Assembly: GCA_947650285.1 (NCBI GenBank)
Contig: CANTFL010000068.1
Location: 1 to 64,000 of the forward strand
DNA: 64,000 nucleotides
Direction of reading: 5' to 3'
Origin: Hyaloperonospora brassicae
Taxonomy: Eukaryota > Oomycota > Peronosporomycetes > Peronosporales > Peronosporaceae
Below, piece after piece: positions 31,734 through 42,250 of this stretch (position 1 is its first letter; every line of letters starts with the position of its first letter). The position numbers were made by a program, and so were the translations under genes. Under the pieces are notes generated by a model. That model did not search any database, was not told the origin of the DNA, and worked only from the letters and a program-made list of their open reading frames with translations.

Positions 31734-33311
31734 ATGTCCATGCGGGGTGACTCAAGGCACACAGAGTCTGTGCCTGTGCCAGCTTCTGCGGCACACGATT
31801 CATCGTCTGCTGCTCGTTATTTGCCTGCAGCAACAGGTGCTGCAGGTGCACGCGGTACCTCACCGCGTGCGCATGATGACCCCGACATTGAGGTCATCTA
31901 CTCTGGCGAGTCATACGTGTCTGACTCGGGCAATGCTCCAGAGGCGTCTCGATCACCGGCGACGCCTCAGTGTTCTCCAAGGCCACTGCCGAACGAACGG
32001 ACTCGTGAGTTGCAGCTCAGCCTGTTCGGCAGTGATGACGAATCTGATGATGAGTATGTTTTCTCATCACCGAGATCAGCTCGTGCTCTTTCGCACGAGC
32101 GACTTTACGATGGTGCAATCCATCGTCATGCTGACAACCGTGGTACCGACAAGGGTACCACTGTGAAGCGAGATGAGCTGAAGCCGTGGCGTTTGCCCGA
32201 ACGGCTCACCAATGACTTGTCTCACGAGACAAGCCAACACCATCGAATACCCTTATTCGATGCGACTGAGCTTCACGGCTTGGATCCCAGCGCGAGCAAC
32301 TTTCGCGCTGAGGGTGATTTTTATCTCAATGTCTTTCTTAGACATCGATGGTATAACGACAACCAAAAGCGTGACAAGGCCTCGCTTTTGGCTGCGTGGA
32401 ACGCTTTCGTCCAAAATGTAAATAATTTTGGACGAGAAGGGTGGCTCAAGAAGCTTGAGGCGACACGCCTCAGGTTCGAAAAGCGAACGCCAACCGGTGC
32501 CAGGTACCGGTTGCACTGTTTGTCGAGTGATGCAGGCATTCCTTGCCTCACATGGGGAGACCCTTGTGCGAGTTGTGTTGACAACTCGCAGAGTGCGCAT
32601 AGGGACGTGTATTCTCTAAGTTCGCCCTGGGGAAGGGCACATCTCTTGGAGGAGATACGTGACGCGATTGCAAACTTGCAATCCGTCTACAAGCGCCTAG
32701 GGTGCGTGTTTACCGATGGGCCTGAGAACTTATCGGATGAGTCTCGTCACATGGGCGGACGAGACCTTCGACGTCCATCAACAGCTGAGAGCGGGGCTCC
32801 CAGCTGTTCCAAGAAGGTGGATACCCCCGCCACTGGACGAGGTAGCTCGTCCTTGATCCTGAATCGTCGCGGTGGTTCAAGATACGCTCCACTAGAAAGC
32901 GTCGACCACCGTGAGCATCCACCAAAGGATGTGGTGGAGGAGGAAAGACCTCCTCCAGATGACTCGGCTCACCATCTCGACCCTTACGAGATGGATCGCG
33001 CAATCGATGAATTGCGCGATGACTTGAAGCACGAGCGCGACCGGCGCTACGCTTTGACTGATACCGTGCGGAAGAACCGCAAGGATCGCGAGGCTGATCG
33101 GGCGAGATACCGCGCCGATTACGCCACAGCGCAGCTTCAGGTCGAGCGGGATGTCCGCTCCCTTTTCGGCGAGCTGGCGACAGATCGCGGGGAGATATCT
33201 CGGTTGAGTTCCGAGTTATCTTATCTGCGCGACGAGACGGATCGTCTGGAGCGCGAACGCAAGAACTTGATGGATGTTCTTGAACGTGGGGGTATCTTCA
33301 TCGGAAGATGA
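31734..33311 (+). CDS. Antisense ORF (525 aa) in the 3' region of Gypsy family 1
   Basis: This intact frame runs opposite to pol. It starts at ATG 31734, 134 bases from the LTR, and ends at TGA 33309-33311. Residues 1-130 are Ser/Ala/Pro-rich with an acidic stretch ([11 protein letters not shown]). Residues about 150-330 look folded ([36 protein letters not shown]) with Cys pairs in [12 protein letters not shown]. Residues about 425-520 are charged and heptad-like, suggesting a coiled coil ([17 protein letters not shown]). Codons about 326-424 lie antisense to the chromodomain. No known domain was recognised. Antisense ORFs are known in plant Tat-lineage Gypsy elements; homology to those is not implied. 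A promoter could lie in the 3' LTR, 130 bp upstream. It could also be an accidental frame, but its length over a decayed pol argues against that. Confidence 0.65.
   Translation: MSMRGDSRHTESVPVPASAAHDSSSAARYLPAATGAAGARGTSPRAHDDPDIEVIYSGESYVSDSGNAPEASRSPATPQCSPRPLPNERTRELQLSLFGSDDESDDEYVFSSPRSARALSHERLYDGAIHRHADNRGTDKGTTVKRDELKPWRLPERLTNDLSHETSQHHRIPLFDATELHGLDPSASNFRAEGDFYLNVFLRHRWYNDNQKRDKASLLAAWNAFVQNVNNFGREGWLKKLEATRLRFEKRTPTGARYRLHCLSSDAGIPCLTWGDPCASCVDNSQSAHRDVYSLSSPWGRAHLLEEIRDAIANLQSVYKRLGCVFTDGPENLSDESRHMGGRDLRRPSTAESGAPSCSKKVDTPATGRGSSSLILNRRGGSRYAPLESVDHREHPPKDVVEEERPPPDDSAHHLDPYEMDRAIDELRDDLKHERDRRYALTDTVRKNRKDREADRARYRADYATAQLQVERDVRSLFGELATDRGEISRLSSELSYLRDETDRLERERKNLMDVLERGGIFIGR
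32710..33150 (-). pseudogene. pol: pol C-terminal linker and chromodomain, Gypsy family 1 copy B
   Basis: A frame with linker [20 protein letters not shown] is followed by a chromodomain, [20 protein letters not shown] then [17 protein letters not shown], with the aromatic Phe/Tyr and two Trp positions typical of histone-methyl-lysine readers. It ends with a stop below 32710. Chromodomains steer integration of chromoviruses towards marked chromatin. The frame differs from that of the integrase C-terminus upstream, so it is cut off from it. Confidence 0.85.
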
Positions 33312-34406
33312 ACGCTCGTACTGACAGTACGGCCTAAGCCTCCCCACGTAAAACGTAGGATGCGTGCGCATCTTACGTGGCAATTCGAGTGTGTATGCAT
33401 TGCCCTTGCGATGCAACACTCGAAACGGCCCAATGTACTTCGGCAGTAGTTTGCTACTGCCGACACTAGTGACTGCGTGTCCAGGTAAGTTTACCGTAGA
33501 CAGTAGTACTAGGTCATTAACATGAAATGAAAGAACATTTGCTCTTCCATTCTTGTCTGCGCTTCGTTTCTGGCGGTATACCGCATTTGCGATGGAGTCC
33601 AGAACAAAACGGACTACTGCCTCTCGAGTCGGTAGGAAGTTCTCTGCTGAATCGTTCTTTTGTCTTTCAGTGCGCTTCGTGCGCACTGCTAAGAGATTGT
33701 TCTCTTCTTCAGCGAGGGTGTCTTCTTTCTCGCTGGAAAATTTGTTGATGGTGCTGAATATACCAGCATCGTCATCATCATCCGAATCAATAATAGCGTT
33801 GTCGCTATTATTGCGGTTGTGAGCTTCGTCGATGTCGACATTGTCGACATAGGCATCATACGTGACGACGTTAGCGTCGACACGTGATGATCAAGAGCCA
33901 AAACGGTTTATGCTCGAGCGAGTCCCTCGCCCCTTATCCAAGAGTCACACTCTAGAAGGGCGGGAACACGTGGATGACGTAAGCCATTCACGTAAAACGG
34001 TGTGTGCTGGGTTGAAGCATGCACCGAATTATTGATGGCGAATTTCACCATGGGCAGTAATTCGCTCCAACTCGAAGACGAGTGGACATATCTTCGAAGG
34101 ATCTCTTCGAGGACACGGTTCGCACGTTCCGTCTGACCATCTGTTTCCGAATGCTCAAAAGAGGACATCTTTAATCGTGTTCCCAGTGTGCGGAACACGG
34201 ATTGCCAAACCACCGCCATGAACCGAGGGTCACGGTCGGATAAGAGTTCACGGGATAACCCGTGGAGTCTAAAGACCGTGTCGAGAAAGACACGAGCACA
34301 ACCTTGAGCCGTGATGGACTCGGGCCATGCAGCAAGATGCACCATCTTGCTGACCCGGTCAACGAACACAAGAATACCATTATTCTTGTGAGCGTCTTCG
34401 AAAACC
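33216..34406 (-). pseudogene. pol: pol integrase core and C-terminal region, Gypsy family 1 copy B
   Basis: Frame 34369-33908 contains the DDE core: VDRVSKMVHLAAWPESITAQ, LLSDRDPRFMAVVWQSVF and SETDGQTERANRVLEE. A frame change lies between 33908 and 33686. Frame 33686-33216 continues with the region after the core (YRQKRSADKNGRANVLSFHV; LLPKYIGPFRVLHRKGNAYT; RTHPTFYVGRLRPY), the SH3-like C-terminal domain. The catalytic D, D and E positions appear present, but the reading frame is broken at least twice before the chromodomain. Confidence 0.85.
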
Positions 34407-34954
34407 CGACTTACAATGCGAACTAGACGGGCTATATGGATACGTTTGGCTTGAAATGGCGGTGTCCCTGCTGAAATGAGCGGTGGGCCCTAACAGGTCC
34501 CTAGATCACTATATTTTTGAAGTGTGGAATCATCGTGACTTGCCTTAGTGTGACGTCGGAACTGTCGCTGTGGGGCTGCTGGGATCCGTCGTTGCGCGCT
34601 TAATACAGCTAGGCAGATAGTGCGCGATGCTGTTGAAGTTTGAAGGGTTCTCAGTTGCATGGTAGTGCTCGCTTGGCCTCCTGAATGTGCTAAATCTGGT
34701 ACTGCCCGGCGCATCCCTGATCGTGTAGATAGTCGGCTTGGTAATTTAGAGGCAACGGCATGGAGTACGTGGTTGTCCTCAGCGCGTTACAGCCCGACAT
34801 GGCCGCGTTGACGGAGCCGGAGCCCGAGATAAGACGCATCTGCCGGTGCTTGGTTACCCGTATCGGTCATCGGGTTTCTAACGTGTCACCATTGTTAGTC
34901 ACGACGGAAAACATTCTTCATACCTTAAAACTAGCCTGTACATAGGCCAAAAAT
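34407..34954. other. Short interval between the inversion breakpoint and the Copia element
   Basis: No gene or repeat was recognised. The left edge is the right-hand breakpoint of the inferred inversion. Only short frames are present. Confidence 0.5.
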
Positions 34955-35320
34955 TGTTAAACATCTGTGCACTTGTGCAGTAGAAGAAGGTAGATAAAGT
35001 GAAATATATTGAGTGTCAACTACCTTCGTTGTTCACCCCATGGTATGCAATTAATCGCCACCACTGCAACTTGACCTAGTCAAGTTGCACCTGGCATAGA
35101 ACCAGCGTGCTTATTTCCGTGTGTCATCCCTGGTCCTAAATGACGTCCGTATGTCAATGTCTCTCCCGCTGGATCCAGGTGTCAGTATTTCATGAAAATC
35201 GTTTTCCTCTTTCCATTTGTTAGCTTGTCAGCCAATCATGTGAAGTTGTTTTAAACCTGTAACAGGTCTTGCAGAAACGCTCAAGCTAAAGTAACCTGTC
35301 ATAATATATATCTTTTAACA
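34955..35320 (-). repeat. 3' LTR of the Copia element (366 bp)
   Basis: On the minus strand it starts TGTTAAAAGATATA and ends GATGTTTAACA. It aligns with 39818-40186 over its whole length with scattered substitutions (for example GGTAGATAAAGTGAAATATA against GGCAGATAAAGTGAAATATA), showing an old insertion. Confidence 0.85.
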
Positions 35321-35369
35321 CTCATTCTCGGCGTTAACCTAAGTCGTTTAACATTCAGATATCTTGCGC

Positions 35370-38010
35370 AGCTTTTCCAGTCTCGCTGCTGGCAATGACT
35401 TTATTAAAACATTCGCTATCATGTTCTCGTACTTAACGTAAAAGAACACCACAGTTTCTTCACGTGCGTAGTGGCAGATGAACATAAATCGGATCTCCAC
35501 GTGTTCCACGCTTGTCCTTCTCTTTGCTGCCTCGAGGTTGTTATTGGCCGCTTAATTGTAAATGCACATGGGCCTCTTCGTGCACACTAGCAGCTTTATT
35601 TTCAGCAATAACCCCCATATACCCAGCAGGTTGTGTCCTGCTCAACAGGCGGGTTTAGACTCCACTTCCACAGTGCTCAGCGATACACCTGACTGCTTCT
35701 TGTACGACCATGGAACAACAGAATCTTCCAGTGTTAGCACACATCCAGACACCGAATTACGGTCCGCCTTGTCGGCACTTAAGTCTGCGTCACTCCAGCA
35801 CTCGATATTAAAATTCTGTTGAGTCGGTCCGCTGCCGTTTAGAGAAAACTTTAAGCTCTTCGTTGCCTACAAGTATCTCGTGATACGCGTCACAGGCTTT
35901 AAATCTCGATAATCGGCTTATGCGTTCGACGAGTTGCGTTGTGCACTGCAAAGCAGATATCTGGTCGAGTACACCTTGCGATCCATAGTAAATACCCAAC
36001 CAAAGCCTGAAAGGCGCTTAAACTTGGTTCTCCACTTTTAAAACGTGCGGGCAGTTATTTGCATTGTCGTTGTCATCCAAATTGTATTCGTCTCCGATTG
36101 GTGTTCGCACACCGTTCGCGGACTCTAAATCGAAATCCCTGAGAAGCGTATTGATCATGACTTCTTTGTACAGAACATATCTTTGAGTGGCGTCCAAAAT
36201 AATCCCGAGTCCTATAAACTTCTGAACGACACCCAGGTCCTTGATGGAAAGTGTCTTAAACCCCGCAAAAATGCATCAACCGCGCACTGCTTGTCTCCCG
36301 TGACCAGAAGGTCATCTACATACACTCCGACGATGGTCCATTCTTTTCCGTCATGGTTGCGCTATAGTCACATGTCCGTTGTGCACAGCTTGTAACCAAT
36401 CTCGGTCAACTCGGAGTGCAAAATCTTGCTCCAGAGTCGTCCCGCTTGCTTCTATCAGTGTTGCAATTTTTTAAACAGCAGAGCGACTTCACCAGGAGAC
36501 TGCACACCGAAACGTCAGAGTTACTTCTTGGTGACTGCATGCCTCTTGGTATTTTCATAAATATATCCAGGTGATCTTCCTTTTCAGCCTTCCTGTAGGC
36601 GTTCGGAACACCCCCATGACGTGCGGGAACGGTTCCATTACCTGGAGAGCAACAATATCAGCTTGACGGTCACCAAATCCATGACAGCCGAAAACGTGAG
36701 ATTGTTTTCGATGCCGAAGACGTTTTCGATTTCGCAAACCACCAGTCGAGCTTTATATCGCTCGATGTCTCCGTTCGCGGTGGTCTTTGTATTCTAGATT
36801 TATTTTATACACATGTGCATTTCTTGGTAGCACGACGATCTTCCAGACGTCACTTGCTTTGAGTGCGTACAGTATTTCGGTCATGGCCACGAGACATTGG
36901 TCATGTTGCTTACTCTTCATCGCCTCACCGTATTGTTACGAATCTTTCTTGATGTACGTATTTACGATGTCGCAACTATCGACCGAGGTATCGTCTTAGG
37001 CCACTTTTTTTTACTCAACATTGTCGACATTGTGCCATTACGCTCTCTGGTCCATGTCGTATGTTGACCTTTTTGAACCTTCTTCCCACGCTTCACACCA
37101 TCTTGAAGATCCTCTTCATCCGCTTGATGATCATATCCTGCTCTTCCGATTGTCACACCGTGTCATTATAGGTCTTATTTCCATCTTGGTCACCTTGTGG
37201 TGCTTCAACGCTTTGAACGTGTTAGGTCACCACTACCACCTTATCCACTGGATGTACACTTCGTATCCCTTCGGTTTGCTGCCTCGCCCAATGATGATGA
37301 CCGCCCCCTCGCTATTCGAGCGATTTTTTCTACGGTCTCTGTGCCCAGTGCATGTCGATCCAAAAACTCGATGTCTGACAAGACGGGAGCCTTGTTTGTC
37401 AGGATCTCCATATTCGATGCACCTCCAGGGTTGTACTTGGTGTTTCTTCGGTTCAGTATTAACGAAGCGTACTCTGCAGGATCTCCACAAAACGAGATCG
37501 GTAGGGTTGATGCAAAATTATACTGCGTACCATGTTCATGGTGGTGCAGTGCATCCTTTCAGCCTTGCCATTGCTCGCTTGGTTTCTAGCATCACTTAAT
37601 TGACGCAAGATTGATTCCGACGAGCAGAAAATGTCGAACGTCTTATATTAGCCACCTCCATCGGTGGGAAAACGTAAATTTAATAATTGAACTGGCTCTC
37701 AAAGCTTGCCATGAAGAGCTTGAACCTCATTGCGGCTGCATCTTTTAACTTGGACAAGAACACTCTCCAGTAAATCAATCAGTGGTTGATGACATTGACG
37801 ATGTATCGATACCCAAACAATCTTCGGGGTCATGGGACCCTTGAGGTCCAAACAAACGACACCCTCGATCACGTCGGTTGGAAAATTCTTGCCGTGTCTT
37901 TTTTCATATGAGCTACCCTGATCTGCTCCCCTTGACACAGGCCAGACGCTTTTGACGTGTCGAATCGGTCGATCGTATACCAAATGTTGGGTCTTTTGCC
38001 ACCTTGAAGA
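35370..38010 (-). pseudogene. pol: Copia pol: integrase, reverse transcriptase, RNase H remnants
   Basis: On the minus strand: an integrase start EGVVCLDLKGPMTPK near 37860-37810; the reverse transcriptase active site GVYVDDLLVTGDKQ near 36330-36290, with the YVDD motif diagnostic of Copia; and the RNase H end (NNLEAAKRRTSVEHVEIRFM, then NVLIKSLPAARLEKLRKI) near 35540-35370. The pieces lie in different frames with many stops. The plus-strand ORFs in this interval, such as 37021-37599, are shadows. Confidence 0.85.
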
Positions 38011-38473
38011 TTATGTCGAAAAAAGATGTTCTGGACGCCGATGAATGTCCATCAAGGTACCACACTGAACGTCCAAGACGCATTTATAGTCAGGTGGGTT
38101 GATGGCAGTCATGATTGTCTCTCTTGGTGTCTTGGAACTATGATCGCTGTGATTCGTCACAGCGACAATAAAAACGTTGTTGCAGCATTCCACATCCATG
38201 ATGGGCGTCCTACCCATACCATATGGTAACACGCGCCTCCTTCATCGATAATCGAGTACTCAATTTTTGGCCTCAAGCAATCCATAGGTAAAGATGTTAC
38301 GCTCTAGGTCATCCACGTACTGAACATAAAGGAGTCTAAATGTGTTCACGACTCGAAGCGCAACAACCTGGATGCCCACGGTCCCTTCCAGAGTGAATTG
38401 CAGTGCATTGCCATCTGAGGCTGCCGTCAGTTACTCTCTTCGCGAATTTGTCCGGTCGGTGAGCATATTCAAC

Positions 38474-39240
38474 TCAATGAACAAATGCCTGCTTGAACCA
38501 CTGTCGAGTATTTTTTTCACCAGGCAAACGATTCGAACCATGGCGAACCACGAAAACGAAAGTCGCAACCGAGGGCTTCTTCCTCGATTTCGGGCACCGC
38601 GACCGAATGTGTCCCACTTCTCCACATCTGACACATGTCCGGGTATCGGTCCGTGGTGGCAATGATCTTGGTTTAAACTTTTTCTTGAGCTCCTTCCCAG
38701 ACCCGACAGCCTTAACCACATCGCGCACATAATTCTTAGAAAGTTGTCTACCTCCGTCCAATTGGGCAAATTGCTCAAACTCTTCTGCTTGCCGCAGGTA
38801 GTCAGTGCGATAGATGTCCAATTTGACAAACATCGTCGTTCGCATGTGTGGGTCACCATAATGGACATTTTGTCCAGCACAAGCCTGTCTGCACCGCCAC
38901 AGGCATCACCGACGGCTGTGAAGTACAGTAAATGGTCTTTCATATTTCGATGAAATGCTTTGGGTGCGGTGGACGCCCTCATTATCTGTGCCGGTAAGAT
39001 CTTTGTAGTGAAGGTCTGCAGCAGTCTCTGCATGGTGTACCTCAGGGTTTGGCTTTTAAAGCATCACGTCTCCACTTGACGACAGTAGTAGGTCTGCGCT
39101 TTTTTAAGCTAGTTGCTGGCCTAGGACATCAACCTTTACATCTTCCGGCCACAAGAATTTACATGCCCGCTATACAATCCCGAATAGTAGAAAAAATCTT
39201 TGCCTTTTCCATGAACCCACAGCCAAGGCCGTGGTAAAGC
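38474..39240 (-). pseudogene. gag: Copia gag and protease remnants
   Basis: Minus-strand frames contain a zinc knuckle CVRCGEVGHIRSRCPKS (CX2CX4HX4C) near 38640-38590 and, in another frame, the aspartic protease motif KKILDSGSSRHLF near 38510-38480, where Copia proteases normally have ILDSGASRH. The upstream Gag part (39033-38700) is split over two frames. Confidence 0.8.
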
Positions 39241-39817
39241 TACTTTCCTTCGAAAGGTTGCAACGCGAGCTTCCGTTGTTGTACTATTGGCATGTCTACT
39301 CTCGTATGCCCGGGGTGCACACACTCTCAGTTGGGGATACCCATGCCATGATGTTATTTCGCAGGTTAACCCGCCCTGCATATAACGGGGTCAGGCGCCT
39401 GACCTATGTTGACTTCTGGGCCTGCAAATCTTGCAGGGTTATCTTATCACATGCCTGTTGTTGTCGCCGAATACCAAAGTAGGTAGCTGCTGATACAGTC
39501 GAATGTTTCTTGGTAGGATAATGCTTTAGGCTCCGGAGACTCAGCCCTGCCTTGACCCTCCCTCTCGCGACTGACGGCACTCGACTAGGGTGATTTATTT
39601 TTTGCTTGTCGGCGCGCTCTCTCTATGAGACCTCCATCCGATTCATTCTGCCGAAGAGGTCCCTAAGCTATCAGAATTTTTTATAATTTTAGCCACCACT
39701 GGTGCTGCCGACTTTTCTTCCAGGGGGTCGTCGCCGGCCTTGTCTTGACCGTCGACCACCACGACGGGTGCAGCTAGTTTAGCCGCACCATCGTAAGGTT
39801 AAGTTGGGCTCACGACC

Positions 39818-40186
39818 TGTTAGACGTTGGTGCACTTGTGCAGTAGAAGAAGGCAGATAAAGTGAAATATATTGAGGTTCAACCACCTTCGTTGTTCACC
39901 CCATTGTATGCAATTAATCACCACAACTGCAACTTGAACTAGTCAAATTGCACTTGGCATAGAACCAGCGTGCTTATTTCCGTGTGTCATCCCTGGTCCT
40001 AAATGACGGCCCTATGTCAATGTCTCTCCCGCTGGATCCAGGTGTCAGTATTTCATGAAAATCGTTTTCCTCTTTCGATATGTTGGCTTGTCATCCAATC
40101 AGGTGATATTGCTCTAAATCTGTAACAGGTCTTGCAGAAACGCTCAAGCTAACGTAACCTGTCAGATATTATTATAATTTCGAACA
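39818..40186 (-). repeat. 5' LTR of the Copia element (369 bp)
   Basis: On the minus strand it starts TGTTCGAAATTATAAT and ends CCAACGTCTAACA. It is followed by the putative primer site GGTCGTGAGCCC. It is the partner of 34955-35320. Confidence 0.85.
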
Positions 40187-42250
40187 ACAGCCTCCACTAT
40201 ACCATCGCATATTCCGTATCTTCGTTAAGATAATTCCGCCTTAAACGGTCTTCGACCACTTGGAAAGCGACGGTGCCGACCTACTAGCACAATTGAATCG
40301 AAAATTCATGGATCTAATTCAGCCTTTCAGTGTTCTCATTTCCAATGGCATATCAGTTTCTGCCAACAGGACTGCGCGCAGGGGCAGAATTAGAAGATGC
40401 GTTTTAGTGTCCCTATCATCCCACGACAGCAATGAAGCTATAAACAAGAGGGGTCGAGCTCCGTCCCCGTATTTAAGAGTTATGGTTGCTGAACCGTAAC
40501 TTGATAGCATACCCAGACCTGGAATACTATTAGTTCGGAGCCTTTCACTCACATATAAATGGAGGTATGTGACAATGTCACCGCTTGATAAGCGCTATTA
40601 CGCGCTACATTTTAAGCCTAGACACTGTTAGAGTTAGTGCGATGTAAAGCTATTCGATATCCGACAAGGTTTGGGTTTAAACGCACGCTGGACGTGTTTA
40701 ATTGCGACAGAGTCCAGTTTAATAACTAAATCCCGCGGACTTGTGGATGCGCGTAAAAGACGATGCATTGGGCGACTTCACTCCGGCGTAGCGTCAGACA
40801 TTCGGCCATTGTTTTTCTCTTTGACAACGTTATCCGTCTCAATGCACCAATGTATACCGTATTTATCCTGCTCGACCAGAATATTACTTCGCTGCTCCAT
40901 GGAGTGACCATCACCTGCCCCCGGACATGCCCCGGAGCTAGAAGTCTCCATATATTTTGAAACTTGGCACGCTCTTTTCAGATGCCTGAAAGCCCTTGTG
41001 TTAACTGAAAACGATGCTGCGTGCTCCTGACGCCACTAACAGTGACAAGGAAGCGCAACTGAAGCAAACAGGACCCAAAGATTTGTTTTATAAAAAAAAT
41101 GCTAATTACGTTAAGTTTCTTTGTTAATATTCGTTCGTCTTTATCTAACTAAATTAAATTACTATTTACTATGTGGTTCTCTTGATCATCACCCATTGCG
41201 CTCGTCCAGCAGAAAATCGTGTTAAATTTGGTTGGTGGAACCACATCAACCAAATTGTGGGGCGCCCACTAATATTACTCGCGAAGGTGATATTTCGCCA
41301 GCTACACCTATCTTCAGGTGATGTTGACTAAGCATTATATGTATAGATAGTACTTAAAATTGATGTTTTCGTATCCATTTGTATTAGACAGGCTCACCTC
41401 GTTGCGCGTGAGCCCTCATCAAGTCAGGTGCGTGCCATAGGAGTAGAAGTCGCTGAGCTTGGAGGCTGGATTTGACTGTCATATGTGGCAATTTCATCAC
41501 TATCGCAACCCCCAGCAACGCTTCTTAGCCTGTTGATGGGTGCGGGTATCTACCGAGGGGTTGACAATGGAGTAGGTGTGGAATCTGATTCTCTGCGTTC
41601 CTAGCTTCGTCAGAGCAAGGTCGTATTCTGTCATACCTTATGGCGGTCAGGGATCCCCCCTTCGATCTAATATTTAAGGTATATCAGTCTAGGTGTACGT
41701 GATACAGAAGGCTTGCTCGTCAGCCGTCATTGATCGGGAACAGCGGGAAAGTGGCCGTGAAAGCTTTACTACCCAATCCTCCAATCTATTCCATCTAATG
41801 GCTGTCAATGCCAGACTCCTAATCTCTCCCATGAATCGCTGCTACCTGCTTGCGGGTGCAGGTAGACTGGGGGCCATTCACGGCTGTAGCAGCTTCAGAA
41901 GAATACTCTCGTTATGTCGTCGGGGTTGAGACCACCGAGGAGTTCTTTCGTCTGGTGGCGATACTGCAGCAGGCGTCGTTTACAAAGCCCAACCAAAGAC
42001 CGAATCTTTCCATGCCGAAAAGAATAAACTATTGCGTTGTGTAAGACATAATATTGCATGCTTTATTCGCTGAGCCTTGCATGCGATCACAATCGAATCT
42101 ATCTCGAGACCGCCGGCGTATAAAGGCGTTTGGAGGAGGACCGGGTCCACTTTGTGCTTCGTGGCGTCGGTATTGGTCGATCATTTTAACAAAAATTGCT
42201 TTTAAGATTCCGGAGTGATTTCTAGCCTATGCCGGGAGCTTAAACACCGC
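40187..42250. other. Interval without an assignable gene; diverged LTR-like stretch inside
   Basis: Only short frames are present. The part near 41110-41350 resembles the middle of a family-1 LTR in minus orientation (listed separately). Nothing else was recognised. Confidence 0.45.
41110..41350 (-). repeat. Diverged Gypsy LTR fragment, possibly related to family 1
   Basis: The order AACTAAATTAAATTA...CATCACCCATTGCGCTCGTCC...CACATCAACCAA...GGTGATATT parallels the family-1 LTR at 31370-31520 (TAACTGAGTG, CACCACTCATTGCGCGCGTCC, ATATCAACCAA, GGTGATATT). The match is partial and neither LTR end could be defined, so it would be a relative or a very old copy. Confidence 0.35.

Larger units (their letters stand above)
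31210..34406 (-). mobile_element. Gypsy family 1, copy B: inverted 3' half of copy A (integrase core to 3' LTR)
   Basis: Read on the minus strand the order is integrase core, integrase C-terminus, chromodomain, polypurine tract and 3' LTR. It begins at GGTTTTCGAAGACGCTCACA (34406), which is where copy A stops (A ends at codons MDF; B resumes at GFSEDAHKNN-like sequence, a few bases lost). The outer flank carries the CCGTT duplication. It is therefore the missing half of the element at 19167, inverted. Confidence 0.85.
34955..40186 (-). mobile_element. Decayed Ty1/Copia retrotransposon
   Basis: Two direct repeats of 366 and 369 bp bound a minus-strand internal region with gag, protease, integrase, reverse transcriptase and RNase H in Copia order (integrase before reverse transcriptase). 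All frames are broken many times. The bases after the right-hand LTR on the minus strand (GGTCGTGAGCCCAACTT) are in primer-site position. A purine-rich GAGAATGAG lies before the left-hand LTR. No target duplication was found at the flanks (AAAAT and ACAGC). Confidence 0.85.

Noticed and set aside
31067..34406. Reading the 31210-31600 LTR as a solo LTR and 31734-33311 as an ordinary host gene
   Set aside because: A polypurine tract, chromodomain and integrase lie next to the LTR in correct order on the minus strand, and the flank has the target duplication of the element at 19167, so all belong to one retrotransposon half.
37021..37599. 192-codon plus-strand ORF
   Set aside because: It lies antisense to Copia integrase and reverse transcriptase remnants and has no domain of its own.
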